A stretch of DNA of 64,000 nt, from positions 14,526,139 through 14,590,138 of the forward strand of contig NC_064039.1 of NCBI RefSeq assembly GCF_932526225.1, read 5' to 3'. The translations under genes and the position numbers were made by a program. Positions 11,756-23,100 of the stretch are shown one piece after another. The stretch's first letter is position 1, and each line of letters opens with the position of its first letter. The notes under the pieces were generated by a model, which saw nothing but the letters and a program-made list of their open reading frames with translations, was not told the DNA's origin and searched no databases. Source of the stretch: Nematostella vectensis (taxonomy: Eukaryota; Cnidaria; Anthozoa; Actiniaria; Edwardsiidae).

Positions 11756-12707
11756 ATTAATAGCATTATGAAATATAATGCAAAACCAAAATGTCATGAG
11801 TTACAGGAACTCTTTTTTAGCTGCCCTGAAGGAGGACTAAAATAAAAGTCTGAGACATTGACATACCATAAAAGCTCTAAGTCCCCCCTTTCCTCCATTA
11901 TAGGTACATGACTGTTACCAGGAATTAAAGATACTTACATAAACACAAATGGGGGTGCTCCTCAGCAAAATCGATTTTAACACTAAGGAATACCATTTTG
12001 GGGTGTGGTCAACAGCAATTCTTAACCCCAAAGGTTAGCACAGTTGAGTGTGCTCAAAGCAATTTCTAACCCTAAGAGATACCACTGCGGGAACACATTT
12101 TAAATTTAGAATTTTATCTAGCAAGTCCATATTGTGACAACTTTTGAGTCCAGTTGTTATTGGATAGGATGATCCATCCATGAAAACGCTGTAAAAAAGC
12201 AGAATAAAAAAAAACACCCTCTAGGAGATAGTAGTATTTTATCTCTTAAAGATAGGACAATCATCCCAATCTAGTTTTATGGAGAGTTCTCTCCTGAGGT
12301 AAAATTGTTATCTATATATATAATTTACATTTTTTAATGGATAAAAAAGCTGCAAAAAACTGTGTGTCATATGTCAAGTCTGAAGTAGATAAGTTATGCA
12401 TTAACATAAAAAAACAGAATAAATACAATGAATATAGTGTTTTATTTCCAGTCAATATTAAAATAATTTATTTACCTTTTGATGCTGATATTTACTCTAG
12501 AGGCTGGATTCTTATATTCCCCCCATCCCTCTCCTAGAAGATATAGCTATACATTTTTGTCATTATGAAGATGAGTGTTATACAGGGCTAAAAACCTAGT
12601 TTGAAACCCCCATTGGTTTTGGAAGTATTTTCCTGGGGCAGCCAGTTCAATGAGGTAAAAAAAAAAAACAAATTTAAAAGCAAATATATATTTGTGCTGA
12701 ATGTGTT
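11756..12707. other. 3' flank of the DUF4419 gene, no gene supported
   Basis: AT-rich sequence with several AATAAA-like hexamers on both strands, including AATAAA at about 11842 that could end the DUF4419 transcript. Small ORFs here are short and AT-driven. Confidence 0.5.
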
Positions 12708-12973
12708 ATTGTATACACCTATTTCAAATAAGGTTGCACTTGGAGAATCTGTGTATCGTAACCTGCAGTGCTTCATGGGTATCAAGTAAATAAGCGTAAA
12801 AGAAATACAAATCCAGGTTTCAAAAGCTGTAGAATTCTTGTTTACATTTTTATGAACATTCACATAGCATTCAGAAACAAGGTTTCAGCCATTTATACGC
12901 CACCCATCAGCCACCCCGGGTTACGACGCATGGATTCTCGATTGCAACCTTATTTGAAATAGGTGTATACAAT
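12708..12973. mobile_element. 266-bp MITE with long terminal inverted repeats
   Basis: Begins ATTGTATACACCTATTTC and ends with its exact inverse GAAATAGGTGTATACAAT. The first 31 bp of each arm are perfect; similarity continues, less exactly, to about 75 bp (GAGAATC, CGTAACC and CATGGGT blocks in both arms). No coding capacity. Target duplication not clear. Confidence 0.78.
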
Positions 12974-13502
12974 GTAACAAATGCCACTATTCTACTCTAA
13001 ATACATTAACTCCCTGGCCCATATCACTTTATTTACAAATAATAAATTGTTTTGTATGACCAAATTGTAATTTATCATTCATAAAAACTGTTCTCATAGA
13101 ATACAACATTTCTAAAACAGTATATGCACAATAATGATCAACACTTCAGTTTGCTTATGTTTTGGTTCTCCTCTAATGTTTTGTTAGTGGCAGTGGTCTA
13201 ATGGCCAAATGCCAGTAAAAAATCATTTCCAAGGAAAGGTTGCGTTGTAAGAAACCAACAACATATCAAATAAATAAGCAGTGCCCACATCTGCCACAGT
13301 CTTGGATGTACAGTAGCCTATGAGACAAAATACAGAGTACTCTATACAGAACCTTATTAATTGAAATACATGTTTCCTTGGCTATTTTGGCATTCTGTTT
13401 ATATGAACAACCCATATCTTGGCTTTCAGAATTATTATTATTTTTTATAATACTTAAGGTGTTGCCTAAAATCTAAAATACAAAACTAGCCATATGATCA
13501 GA
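12974..13502. other. 3' flank of gene B, no gene supported
   Basis: AT-rich DNA. TTTATT near 13029 is an AATAAA on the minus strand and may end the gene B transcript. Nothing else recognised. Confidence 0.5.
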
Positions 13503-14282
13503 TCATACACGACTCAGACTATTCTGTGAATTACGCAGTGCTTCCTGGTATGTAGGAGGGGCTTGTTCAGGCACATCATTGAAGGTTATTGAGTGGTATG
13601 GGGGTGGGGCATCAGCTGGAAGCGGAAGTGTATTGATGTCTGGGGTAGGTTCTGGATCTCTAGTCAGATGATCTTGTGGCTGGGAAGTGACTGCTGGAGC
13701 TGGCTGAGGGGTATGTGCAGAACTCTGAGGTGGATGGTTTCTTCTTTTGCCACATATTTTATATAAGGTAGCAGAAAAGATGCCTCCAATCACCAAGATA
13801 ATAAGAAAGCCCACAATAGAACCTGGGCTAAAACTAAGTGTACTATCACTAGAACTGTTCTTTTCGCACTTTCCATCTATGCATACTTCATCCCGGCCAC
13901 AATCATTGCATGGATTTCTGTCAACACATTGATTCGCGTGAATGTCGCACTGCTGTTTCGCAGGGCAATCGGAGGAGAATCGACAGAAGCCTTTGGGCCT
14001 AGTTGCCACATTGTCTTTATGATAGCACTGGCTACTAAGTGAACATACTTCATCCTTGGTTTCATCACAGTGTCTATCGTAGACACAGTAGCCGTTACAA
14101 TAAGCTCGTCTCGAGCATTTCCCCTCACAGCAGTTAACGTAGTTTTCGGTGGAAGTTTTTAAACAATCCTGTAATCTACTACAGTAAGCAACTTCGTCAG
14201 CCTTGCAGTTGCTCGTAAAAAGCACAGTCGCAAGATGTAGCAGCAAAACAAGCCCAAAACATCCCGATACCTTTATACCCAT
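13503..14282 (-). CDS. gene B: Cys-rich single-pass membrane protein with two cytoplasmic PPxY motifs
   Basis: Intronless ORF of about 259 residues. ATG at 14282 starts a textbook signal peptide (hydrophobic LVLLLHLATVLF core); the frame extends 10 codons upstream but only to a GTG. The ectodomain carries about 18 cysteines in WAP/EB-like spacing: C-x5-D-C, then CCEGKC, then repeated C-x4-x-D-x-x-C modules, ending C-N-D-C-G-R-D-E-V-C. A transmembrane helix lies near residues 153-175 followed by a basic KICGKRR stop-transfer. The Pro-rich tail has PPPYHS (about 226-231) and PPTYQEA (about 242-248) close to the C-terminus. Same plan as genes A and C but with little identity outside the Cys pattern and PPxY boxes, so the family is fast-evolving. 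Likely binds WW-domain proteins; ligand of the ectodomain unknown. Confidence 0.85.
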   Translation of the reverse strand: MGIKVSGCFGLVLLLHLATVLFTSNCKADEVAYCSRLQDCLKTSTENYVNCCEGKCSRRAYCNGYCVYDRHCDETKDEVCSLSSQCYHKDNVATRPKGFCRFSSDCPAKQQCDIHANQCVDRNPCNDCGRDEVCIDGKCEKNSSSDSTLSFSPGSIVGFLIILVIGGIFSATLYKICGKRRNHPPQSSAHTPQPAPAVTSQPQDHLTRDPEPTPDINTLPLPADAPPPYHSITFNDVPEQAPPTYQEALRNSQNSLSRV

Positions 14283-14438
14283 GGATCCTTTGTTTTCTTT
14301 TAGTAGTACCACTCTCAGTCAAATTTGAAACTAATAAAATATCGATGGACTCGTGGGATAGTAGCAGAGTAGTAGAATAGAAAGTTGTTTGATAAGCAAG
14401 CCTCGTTTCGAAGCTGAGGCTTTACGCAGATAGCCAAA

Positions 14439-14473
14439 TGACGTAATGGGATATTTCTGTAGGGCTGACGTCT
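14439..14473 (-). promoter_or_regulatory. CRE/ATF-like sites upstream of gene B
   Basis: TGACGTAA (14439-14446) and TGACGTCT (14466-14473) lie 155-190 bp upstream of the ATG. Both contain the TGACGT bZIP half site. The spacing from the start codon is like that of the sites upstream of gene C. Confidence 0.42.
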
Positions 14474-14625
14474 TCAAATGCGGTGCGTCATACAAATATA
14501 CAAGAAGTTTAATTTTTGACCCTGCTCTACATAGGAGTGTAATGTATATGTAACGCAATTATAAAACATACAAACATATCCATTTATCAACTTAGCCGAC
14601 AACTGGGGAAAATAAGCCCGAAAAA

Positions 14626-14788
14626 AAACGACACTAATTGATACCCTTTTTAAAGAAAGGTGTAAGTCATGCACTAGACAATTTAACCCCCCACCCCATA
14701 AACCGACATAAAACGACACTAATTGATACCCTTTTTAAAAAAAGGTGTAAATCATGCACTAGACAATTTAACCCCCACCCCATAAACC
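14626..14788. repeat. 84-bp direct tandem duplication
   Basis: Two nearly identical copies (14626-14704 and 14710-14788) of a segment running from aaaacgacactaattg to ccccataaacc, with a period of 84 bp and only a few differences. No ORF. A recent local duplication upstream of gene B. Confidence 0.85.
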
Positions 14789-15747
14789 TGGGGAAGGGTG
14801 GGGATTAGACTTTTTAACACTGAACAAATGTAATAAAAGCCCACACCAGGGGCTCATAAGTAAGGGCAATCAACTTCCCCACATTCTGGTACTATATAGG
14901 TGTCACGGCGTTTCCTAGGATCAGGCTGTTTTAAGGCGGAGGTTAACCTAAACTTTAGTCATTGAGGATATGTTGCACTTGTGGGCTTATAACTTTTTAA
15001 ATATTTATTGAAAGTATAGCAAACTATACATTTTTGTGTTGACGTTTTGGCTGAGCTCTACTGCACGCGCAGTCTCAGGCAAAATGCTATGTTCTTTCTT
15101 CGGTACTTTGACTTTTGTTGCTCTATTCTTTTATATTAATCCAACCCTACTTACGACTTTCAATTCTAGCTTGCAATTATTTTGGTAAACAAACAAAACA
15201 GACGGATGATGGATAAAAAATAAACTTCCTCACTGCAATTTGAGCGTGCAGCTAAATACCCAATAAATACTCAATAAAGATCGTAGATTTGCCGGTGTCT
15301 GTAGACAACTGGTACCCCAAACACTGCTGTGGCATCGGCACTTTTCGAAAAAAGACAGAACAAGTAGATAAAGTCATTTTGTAGCAAACTTCCAATACCT
15401 TCGCAAAGTTGTTTACATTTTTTAGGCGCACGGTGACAGCTAAATGTCAAATCATTTGACAGAAAAGAAACCTGATTGGCTGGTAGGGAATCCCGTAAAA
15501 TGATGTTAGCCGTGATTGGCCCACTTCTTTCCGGGCAGTGATATGGTTTCCTCGAGTGATGAAAATTTAGGCCAAAATTTACTACAACTCGACACAACTT
15601 GAGAATGGCGAGATTTAATCGGAAAAAAAGCACCAAATTGGATAGTTCAACTTGGCTAATTCTAGATGAATAGTTGATCTATAAATTCAGCTGAAAATAT
15701 TAAGGAAAAACATTGTTTTGGGTATCAATTATCGCATTAAAAGTAAT
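14789..15747. other. intergenic, no gene supported
   Basis: Mixed sequence without recognised genes. A minus-strand frame of about 120 codons (15271-15636) shows no domain or signal peptide and no homology I recognise. Confidence 0.5.
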
Positions 15748-15915
15748 TCCCGGTAAGTTAACGGGGGCTCTTGAGCTCCCGTGAGTTACCGGGATTTTTT
15801 CCGGGCCCGACATTAACGGGCGTTTTGAGAAACACCCGTAAAGTTTATCGGGGGCTTACCGGGTGACTTCCCGGGTTTCCGGGTTTATCGGGACTTTTGA
15901 GAACCGACCCCCTGG
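15748..15915. repeat. GC-rich foldback repeat
   Basis: A cluster of CCGGG and ACGGG units, with a clear hairpin at 15748-15794 (CCCGGTAA ... TTACCGGG, imperfect 20-bp arms) and a smaller one around ACGGGCGTTTTGAGAAACACCCGT-type sequence further on. It stands out from the AT-rich surroundings. Probably remains of a foldback-type element; no ORF. Confidence 0.6.
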
Positions 15916-16436
15916 TTGGCCCGTTCGTGCGCGCGTCAAAAAATAGCCTGATCTTGGGAAACGTCGTGACATATATTTATATTACAGATGATTGCCCCTA
16001 CTTATGAGCCCTGCCCCCACACATTGGAATACAAACCGATGGACTCCGGTCGTCGATCATCAGATTCCGGTGGTGTAACGGGGCTTCCTGCGGTATTTTA
16101 TCCTGACTCGGTTTTATTCTGATAACGGGATTCCCTGTGGAATTTATTATCCTGATGTGGCTTCCTGTGGTATTTTATTGCGGCTCCATCTGCACACCGG
16201 GTTCCCTGTGGTACTTTCTTCGTTGGGGAAAGGGATCTACGAAACCCAGCAGCAATGGAGGCACTTAGGGTTACATAATCGACACCCCTTGGGACAAATT
16301 CTGATTCAAAAGTGCTATAACCCCCGTATTAACCCCAAACCTCCCAGGAACCATAAGGTGATTGGTTAAAATAGTTTGTGATTAAAAGAAAGTTTTTTCG
16401 TTTAACTACATATTTGTTTTGAACTACATATTTTGT

Positions 16437-17101
16437 TTAAGGTAATTCCCTTGAAATAGTTCTACAACCCAGAATTTTTTAAAACTTGGCATAAACAATA
16501 TTGGAGTTAAGGGCTTTCAAAAAATGTAATTAAAAAAAATGGGGGTACCGACCTCGTTTTCACAACAGAGGGGCGTAGAGATGACGCGTTTTTACTGATC
16601 GCGCAAGGAAAAATCCCAACTCTTAGTTTTCAAAAAGAGTGCCTATAGTCTTTAGAAAATTAAGTTATGTTTGTCGAACTGCCAAAATCCAATCTCCTAA
16701 ACAATAACCCGTAGTAGCTAATGTTTAAAACAAATTAAATTTTAAGAGATCGCACTAAAAGACATTATTTTCGCCACTATTCATACGGTAAAAAACACCA
16801 TTTTGAAGTATTTTTACGGCTTTTAAGAAAAATAACAAAACTTCCACAACCCAACTTTTTTTCTTCTTTCAGTATATCATTTTTCCGTATATATTTAACT
16901 ATTAAGCAAATAAAAAATGGGGGTAACCGGCTTCGTTTTTCTTTCAAAGCGATTTTAAGTAAAAAACGCGCGCCTTTTGCTGTGTTTTTTTTTGTACAAC
17001 TGTGGCGCGCACGCGCACTTAATACCGGAAAATTCAAACAAACAGCGCGCGCCACTATGCGCAGAAGGGGTGCGCAGTGCAATTCAAGGGAATTACCTTA
17101 A
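16437..17101. mobile_element. 665-bp MITE bounded by TTAA
   Basis: Left end TTAA-GGTAATTCCCTTGAA, right end exactly inverse, TTCAAGGGAATTACC-TTAA. The 15-bp terminal inverted repeats are perfect and flanked on both sides by TTAA, the target site duplicated by piggyBac-type transposases. The interior has no transposase ORF, only A-rich sequence and a GCGCGC-rich right part. Best read as a non-autonomous element mobilised by a piggyBac-like enzyme; family assignment rests only on the TTAA sites. Confidence 0.75.
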
Positions 17102-17784
17102 TTGTTATCCATGAGTTTAAACCCAGATGGACATTTTAGGGCAACCTTATTTGAGGTGTAGGCCTTTTTCATGTCATTACAATTTGCAAGCTCCTCTATA
17201 AAGAATGATATCACTACTACTATTATCTCAGACAAGTAGCAAAAATCTAATATGAAAAGAAAAAAAGCACAAAAGATTCTGAAAGTTTTGGTATTATTTT
17301 TTTATAGAGAAACACACATTTCATATAATATTCTAAGCCATATACCTTTCAAGGTTCCTTTTTGCGTGTTATAAGAAATAAGGTTAGACCTGGAAACTCT
17401 CTTGCTTCAGATTTTAAATAATTCTGTGGCATCTTTCCAAAAAGAGTCACCTGTTACAAGTTTGGCACATATCTAGGTAAAAATACAATCGTCTCATTCA
17501 AATCAAATAGCTAGGTGTGGCCACAGGGAGCCAATGCACCCTTCCTCAATCACCCAAAAGCAATTTGTTTTTATTTAAGAATGGTCTCCTCTCCTTTTCC
17601 ACTTAGAAAACCCTGGCTAAGCCCTTCTGTCTTGGCAAAAGTATAGGGTTGTGGCTTCATCCACTGCAACAGCATTAACAATAATCAAATTATTAAATAC
17701 ATACATAATTATATCAACCATGGTTTCACAATACTTTTAACTTTACGATAACCACTATCTAATTTGAGACTTTCTACTAATTGG
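17102..17784. other. 3' flank of gene C, no gene supported
   Basis: AT-rich DNA; TTTATT near 17570 is a minus-strand AATAAA that may end the gene C transcript. No other feature recognised. Confidence 0.5.
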
Positions 17785-18522
17785 CTAACTTCTTTCCTGT
17801 GGCGATAATCTACAGCCAGTACAAGTCCCAATGGCCTCATAGTAGCTAGGTGGCACTGCAAGACCATCACTGCTATCTGGTGGGTTAAGCGGTAATGATG
17901 AACTATAAGTGGGTGGTGGTCCAACTACAGTAGCAATAAACTCTTCTTCCTCAATGTCTGCTCTTACGTCAGACATTTGAATGCATGGATTTAAAGGTTC
18001 ATTAGGATTCCCACTAGCTGGACCTTCGATTGGGGCTTGGATTTGAGTTCTTCTCAGCCCGTGAATATGTAAACATTTCCGTCTATAGCAATAAATAGTT
18101 GTACCAATTACAAACAACAAAAAGACTGACCCAGAAGCTAGTACAATTATAATCCAAGTAGATAAGCGCTCTGAATGATCAGGAGGCGAGGTAGATCTTT
18201 GAGTGCATCGGTTCTGTTCACATCGACCACCTGCTTCGCAGTCCGCATCAATGGAGCAAATCTGTGGGAACTGACCTCCCGGATAAGTGACGCTGTCTTC
18301 GGTACATCTGTGCAAATGGCAAATTTGGTTTCTACTTGAATCACAATCTTTGTTGTTTTTACAGCTCTGAGAACAGTTTTTCCAGTGAAGGCAAGTGTTA
18401 TCGCAGCACAAGTGGATTTGAGATTCGGTTCTTCTCGGACAATCGTTGTCAGTCTTGCAGCACAAATTGTTATCGATAAATACAATGATCAACAGAAATA
18501 AAAGTATTTCATTTGTAGCCAT
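17785..18522 (-). CDS. gene C: Cys-rich single-pass membrane protein with two cytoplasmic PPxY motifs
   Basis: Intronless ORF of about 245 residues. ATG at 18522 starts a signal peptide (ILLFLLIIVFI); the frame is open a little further but only to a GTG. The ectodomain begins CCKTDNDC, has the family CC-x-x-x-C signature (CCDNTC) and about 15 cysteines, ending with a C-S-I-D-A-D-C module very like the C-Q-T-D-A-D-C module of gene A. Transmembrane helix near residues 122-145, then YRRK. An acidic patch (EEEEF) precedes PPPTYSS (Tyr about 206) and PPSYYEA (Tyr about 227). Closer to gene A than to gene B in its Cys pattern. WW-domain binding by the tail follows from the PPxY consensus; any receptor role is inference. 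Confidence 0.85.
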   Translation of the reverse strand: MATNEILLFLLIIVFIDNNLCCKTDNDCPRRTESQIHLCCDNTCLHWKNCSQSCKNNKDCDSSRNQICHLHRCTEDSVTYPGGQFPQICSIDADCEAGGRCEQNRCTQRSTSPPDHSERLSTWIIIVLASGSVFLLFVIGTTIYCYRRKCLHIHGLRRTQIQAPIEGPASGNPNEPLNPCIQMSDVRADIEEEEFIATVVGPPPTYSSSLPLNPPDSSDGLAVPPSYYEAIGTCTGCRLSPQERS

Positions 18523-18637
18523 CTGTTCAAACTCCACTTATTTGTTCTTCATGTAAGGTGAGATAGCAATTCATGGCGTTGTATCGATACTGGCGCAGTT
18601 TGCGAGTAAAAGTAATGAACAATCAATGCGGAAAGAA

Positions 18638-18674
18638 CCGCCATCTTCGTTTTGACGTTACAGATGTGACGTCA
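18638..18674 (-). promoter_or_regulatory. gene C promoter: YY1-like motif and palindromic CRE
   Basis: CCGCCATCTT (18638-18647; AAGATGGCGG on the gene strand) matches the YY1 motif often found at transcription starts. TGACGTTA (18653-18660) and a perfect palindromic CRE, TGACGTCA (18667-18674), follow about 130-150 bp upstream of the ATG. Confidence 0.55.
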
Positions 18675-18747
18675 CAACACACAATCAAGAGACCGCTCTT
18701 CACCCCCAGGGGGAGGGGATGAGGAATAGTATTGTACACTGGCTCCT

Positions 18748-18795
18748 AGCCTGAGTATCAGGCCCCCCCTCCCCTGAGGGCCTGATACTCAGGCT
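18748..18795. repeat. perfect hairpin, 18-bp arms
   Basis: AGCCTGAGTATCAGGCCC (18748-18765) and its exact inverse (18778-18795) around a 12-nt C-rich loop. GGCTCC precedes the left arm and follows the right arm. It sits just upstream of gene C. Probably a tiny foldback element; a structured RNA or cruciform is possible. Confidence 0.8.
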
Positions 18796-18993
18796 AACTG
18801 GCTCCCTGTCCTGTTATAAAAAGACTACAAAGGAAAGTTTGAGTTAATAAAAAATATATTCTGCCAAAGTATGTCTTAAAACAAATGGAGACCCAGAAAA
18901 CTGGTGATGAATAATTTCTATCTGAAATTACTGGAGGGAAACAACATTTTGTCGGTCAGATAATACTTTACTCCCGCGCAGCAGTTCTGGGGA

Positions 18994-19237
18994 CCGGACA
19001 AAAGTTATCTGTTGTATAGGATTTGTTCCGGATTTATGAGTAAGTACGCAGCTGCTTTGTCTCCTGTTATCTTTGTTCTACAAAGGAGTTCTTTTGTCTC
19101 AATTCTTCTCGTTCTTTGTGTCGAGGTGCGGATATTGTTCATTTGCCCAATCAAATTGCAGCTTGTAAGAGCTGCGTACTGACCCGGATTTATCCGTTGG
19201 ATAAACATTTATCTACAGATAACTCTTATCTGTCCTT
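18994..19237. mobile_element. MITE-like element with long imperfect inverted repeats
   Basis: Outer arms carry GGACA..AGTTATCTGT in opposite orientation, followed inwards by GGATTTAT-type sequence and then AGTACGCAGCT (19043-19053) against AGCTGCGTACT (19170-19180). The arms cover about 60 bp each with mismatches. No ORF. Confidence 0.6.
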
Positions 19238-19380
19238 CTAGGAAACGGCCCCTGAGCGTTGCGTGACCGACACAAAGAACGGCTGCGCGGGATCCTAAAG
19301 TACTTTAAATTAACGGAAAATCGAGTTATCGAAAACTTATAACGGTGTTTTGGTTCGAGTTAGCAGGCTATCCTCTCTTG

Positions 19381-19522
19381 CCATGACCAACCCCTTACAT
19401 AAATCCCAAGGGCATCCTCACTCGTCATGATTCACCCCCCCCCCCCCCAGTCACAATAGGCCACCCCTCAAACACGGTATCCTTCTTTACCATGGCCCAC
19501 CCCTTACAAACAACCCAAGGGA
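19381..19522. repeat. two-copy direct repeat with C-run
   Basis: CCATG.CC.ACCCCTTACA-type segments at 19381-19412 and 19490-19522 (period about 109 bp) with AAGGG tails; a poly-C tract lies between them. Function not evident. Confidence 0.5.
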
Positions 19523-19618
19523 CGAATCCATCCTAATTCATATAGGTTTTGTTCACATTTACGGCTCTACTACTCGTTTCCCAATTACAGCAAAATAAAC
19601 TAATAACCTCTTTGTAGG

Positions 19619-19635
19619 TTTATTGTCATTTTATT
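19619..19635 (-). terminator. polyadenylation signals for the ZC3H11A-like gene
   Basis: Two AATAAA hexamers on the minus strand (plus-strand TTTATT at 19619-19624 and 19630-19635) about 480 bp after the stop codon. Another AATAAA lies only 8 bp past the stop, at 20099-20104. Confidence 0.45.
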
Positions 19636-20111
19636 TTACAAATCATAGTAAATAAACGATGAGCTTAACCTCCTTCTTGACAATGATTCTCGTGAAATTC
19701 GGCGTGTGTTATTAAGAAAACATAGGTAACGTCTGTGATTTTTACGGTATTTACAAATCTGATATAGAAGTGATATTTTTTTGTGGGGCTCGGCAGCACT
19801 GGCCTAAACATCACACTGGGATATATGACAGCTAATACGTAATATTTTTCAAAAATACAATCTCTCACATCAGGGAATAAACGTTTGAAAATTCGAAAAC
19901 AGCTTGATACAATGAGTTGAGTGCACTCACACTTTTACACGATAAACATAAGCATCAGTAGCAACATGCTATGTCCTCGCACAGACACTGCGAATGGCTG
20001 GTATGATCATCATATGCTGGTTTCTGTAATATGGTTATTGCTTCAATAAACTGTTACTGTGCTGCTCCTGGTCTATCTAGCACTTCACTCGGCCGTGGGT
20101 TTATTAACTCT

Positions 20112-23100
20112 CTATTCGTTAATCATTTCTTCCAGTTCGAGCAGTAAGTCATCCTCGTTTACGGCTTCATCCAAGTGTTCGGATGATCCAGGAGATAGGT
20201 TAGCAATCGCTTCATCTAAGTCAAGATCAAAATCGTCCTTTCCAGCTTCTTCATCACTGCAAAGCATAACAACACAATGTCTAAATAAAAAGTAATGTAA
20301 TCTGATCGACTAACAATAGTGATTTCAAGATATTTCTTACTTTATTCGATTTAACTTTCAAGAATATTTTTAATCATTTGTACTCAGACAGAATGAGAGA
20401 CTTGAACAACAATAACACAAATAGTATAAATATTAGAGTTTTTTACGGTTCTAATATGACAGTTCAAATACTTACACAGCCCTCTCTATGTCCTCGTATG
20501 TTGGGGGCGTAGTCCTGGCACGCTTAGCGGGACTTTCGCTCTCCTCATCTTCGTCCCCGTCATCATCCTCTTCGTCCTGAACATCTTTAAGGGTATCACT
20601 CACTTCATCATCTGTACAATAGAAGGTGTATTTTGTCATGGAAACTAAACAAGTCAACTTTTGACTCTTAAGTACGCAGCCTCACCTCCCCACCCCCTTT
20701 CTCTGTATACAGTATTTATTCGCCTGCAGTAATCTGAGTCATAGAAACACAATATAGTAAACTGTTGCTGTGTCTTATAGTTGCAGCTTCTATGCAAACT
20801 TTAAACAGTTCATCCTTACACGTAAGCAGTAATTTCATAGACATCGTTCAAAAAAAGGGAAGAATGATAATAAGCAAGTACCTTCTTGTTCTTCACTTGC
20901 TGCTTTCTCTTCTTCCATACTTGGTTCAAAAGTCTATAAAATGACACAAAGTAAACATTATTTGACTGTATTACACCATCAAGTGTAACCGCCTTCATTA
21001 AAAAGAATCTGCTTTCCCACTAAGTAGCCAATATCCTATAAAGGACACTTGCTATCTTTATTAAAACACACAAACCATTCTATTTAAAATCCAGTTTTCA
21101 TAGTGAACGAGGTCTACCACCCCAGTCAATATAAAAACTTATCTTCCTTTTACTGCCTAAGTAAAGAGATCTACCGTTCTTGTTAAGGAAATCTACCATC
21201 CAGTTAGAGAATTCCTATAAACAAATGCCTTCAAATAAAGAATTCTCACCATAAAAAAATCTTTAAAATCACATCGTCGTACCTCCTGCTTGGAGAGGTT
21301 TTGCTTACACACAGCACATTACAAAACATAACTTACATTGTTTTCCATGACGACTGGTATTTGCTGGTTGAATGACCTCTCCTTGCCCATCAAGCCATGT
21401 TCAGTGCTACGTTCTGCTGGTTTCTCTTCTCTTATAGGGTCACTACTCCAGCTGTAATCCCCGTCATCTGGGGGCAAGTCTTCCTCTGCAATGATTGGTG
21501 GTTCCATAAACTCAGCAGGTTTCTCTTGAGTTAATAAGGAGCTGTTATCTTTGTCTGCAATCAACTGTGGCTCTACTACATCAGCAGGCTTGTCTTGAGC
21601 GAATGTGGAGCTGTCTCCACTCTCTAACGTGGATACTAGATCTGTGCTGTGCTGTGATATGCTTGAATCAGTTGATGGTCCAGACTCTTTGGGCAAATTT
21701 GACAGTAGAGCTGCCTTTGATTCGGCCAGTTTTTCTTGAATGAATGTGAACCTGTCGGCACTGTCGAGAGGGGATACCAGATCTGAGCTGTGGGGTGACG
21801 TGGATGACATGGGTGAGGTTGTTGACAGTTCAGACTGTTGTGGTACAGGTGATGTCAGCGCAGCCTCGGATCCCTGTAAGGACAATGGCGATGTTGGAGA
21901 CTTGGATGACTCAGCAGGCGATTCTGGTCTAGAGTTGTCACTACTGGCTTCAGGTAATCTGGAGTATGTGGCAGTTTTTGAAGAGTCATCTGCAAGGAAG
22001 AGAGGCATTATATGTAAATTAAATGACAAAGAATATAGCCTTGTAAATATATATACATAACAAAATATCTAAAAAAAAAACATAAAGGCAGCTCAAGATG
22101 TTGTATATTTGACAATAAATTACCTTCAGTATTTATTCTTGAGATGCCCACAGCTTTACGCTTTAATTTCCGTCTGTTTAGAGGCCTTGGATTCACTAAA
22201 GATACCCAACATGCATAAAGTCAATTAGCTATACAGTAAACATTTACTGTCACATACCACATAGGCCTATTGCCAGGAAGTTTCCAGGGTTATCACATAC
22301 CACATAGGCCTATTGCCAGGAAGGTTCAAGGGTTTGAAAGAACCACCCTACTAAGGGACCCCTCAGCAGGGAAATTGGGTGTATATTCATCCCCCTCTTT
22401 CAGTAAAAGAAAAGCCTCTTTCTTTTGTATAAAATCAATAAAACATAATTTCCAAGTCTGGACATTACCCCACTCGTCCTTCTCCCTTTGTAACATTCTG
22501 AATCAACCACTCCTGCCACTAGACTGGAAGGCATAGCCTCTTACGACAAGAAAAAAAAAATACCAGTTAGACAAGATACTTGTCCGCTATTCTGGTAAAC
22601 AACCTTCCCACCCAACCCTCTTCTCCCCCACCCACACACACTGCTTAAATCCGGGCTACAGGCCTGCCATTGTCAACTGTCACAGTAGTTGGATGAGCAA
22701 AGAGTACACTAAAGAACATGGAATCAAAGTGTGTTTGTCAAGTTTACCAAGGTTAGCCATAGAAATTACCTGTGATAGGAGATGGGTTTCTTTGGAGTTT
22801 TATTCCAATTGACTTTTTTTCTGTCATATCATCACTCTTTGCTGTTGTTTGTTGTTGTCTTCGCTCCTTCTTTTCACGCATTATTTCCTCGAATGATTTA
22901 ACCTTTACCCCAGATTTCACTGCCTCCAATACAGGCTTCTCTTCATCCTCAGCAGCTTTTTTGAGACCAGTACTTGTAGTGGAAACTGTTACAGTCTTCT
23001 TTTGCAACAGGCTCTGTTTAGTATCAATTTGTGAAGAAGGTTCGGTTCCATCATCTGAAGCCACACTGCTAGTTTCTGATTGAATGTTCTTGGATACTAC

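Noticed and set aside
15271-15636. 121-codon minus-strand frame
   Set aside because: No domain, no signal peptide, and no context for a gene.
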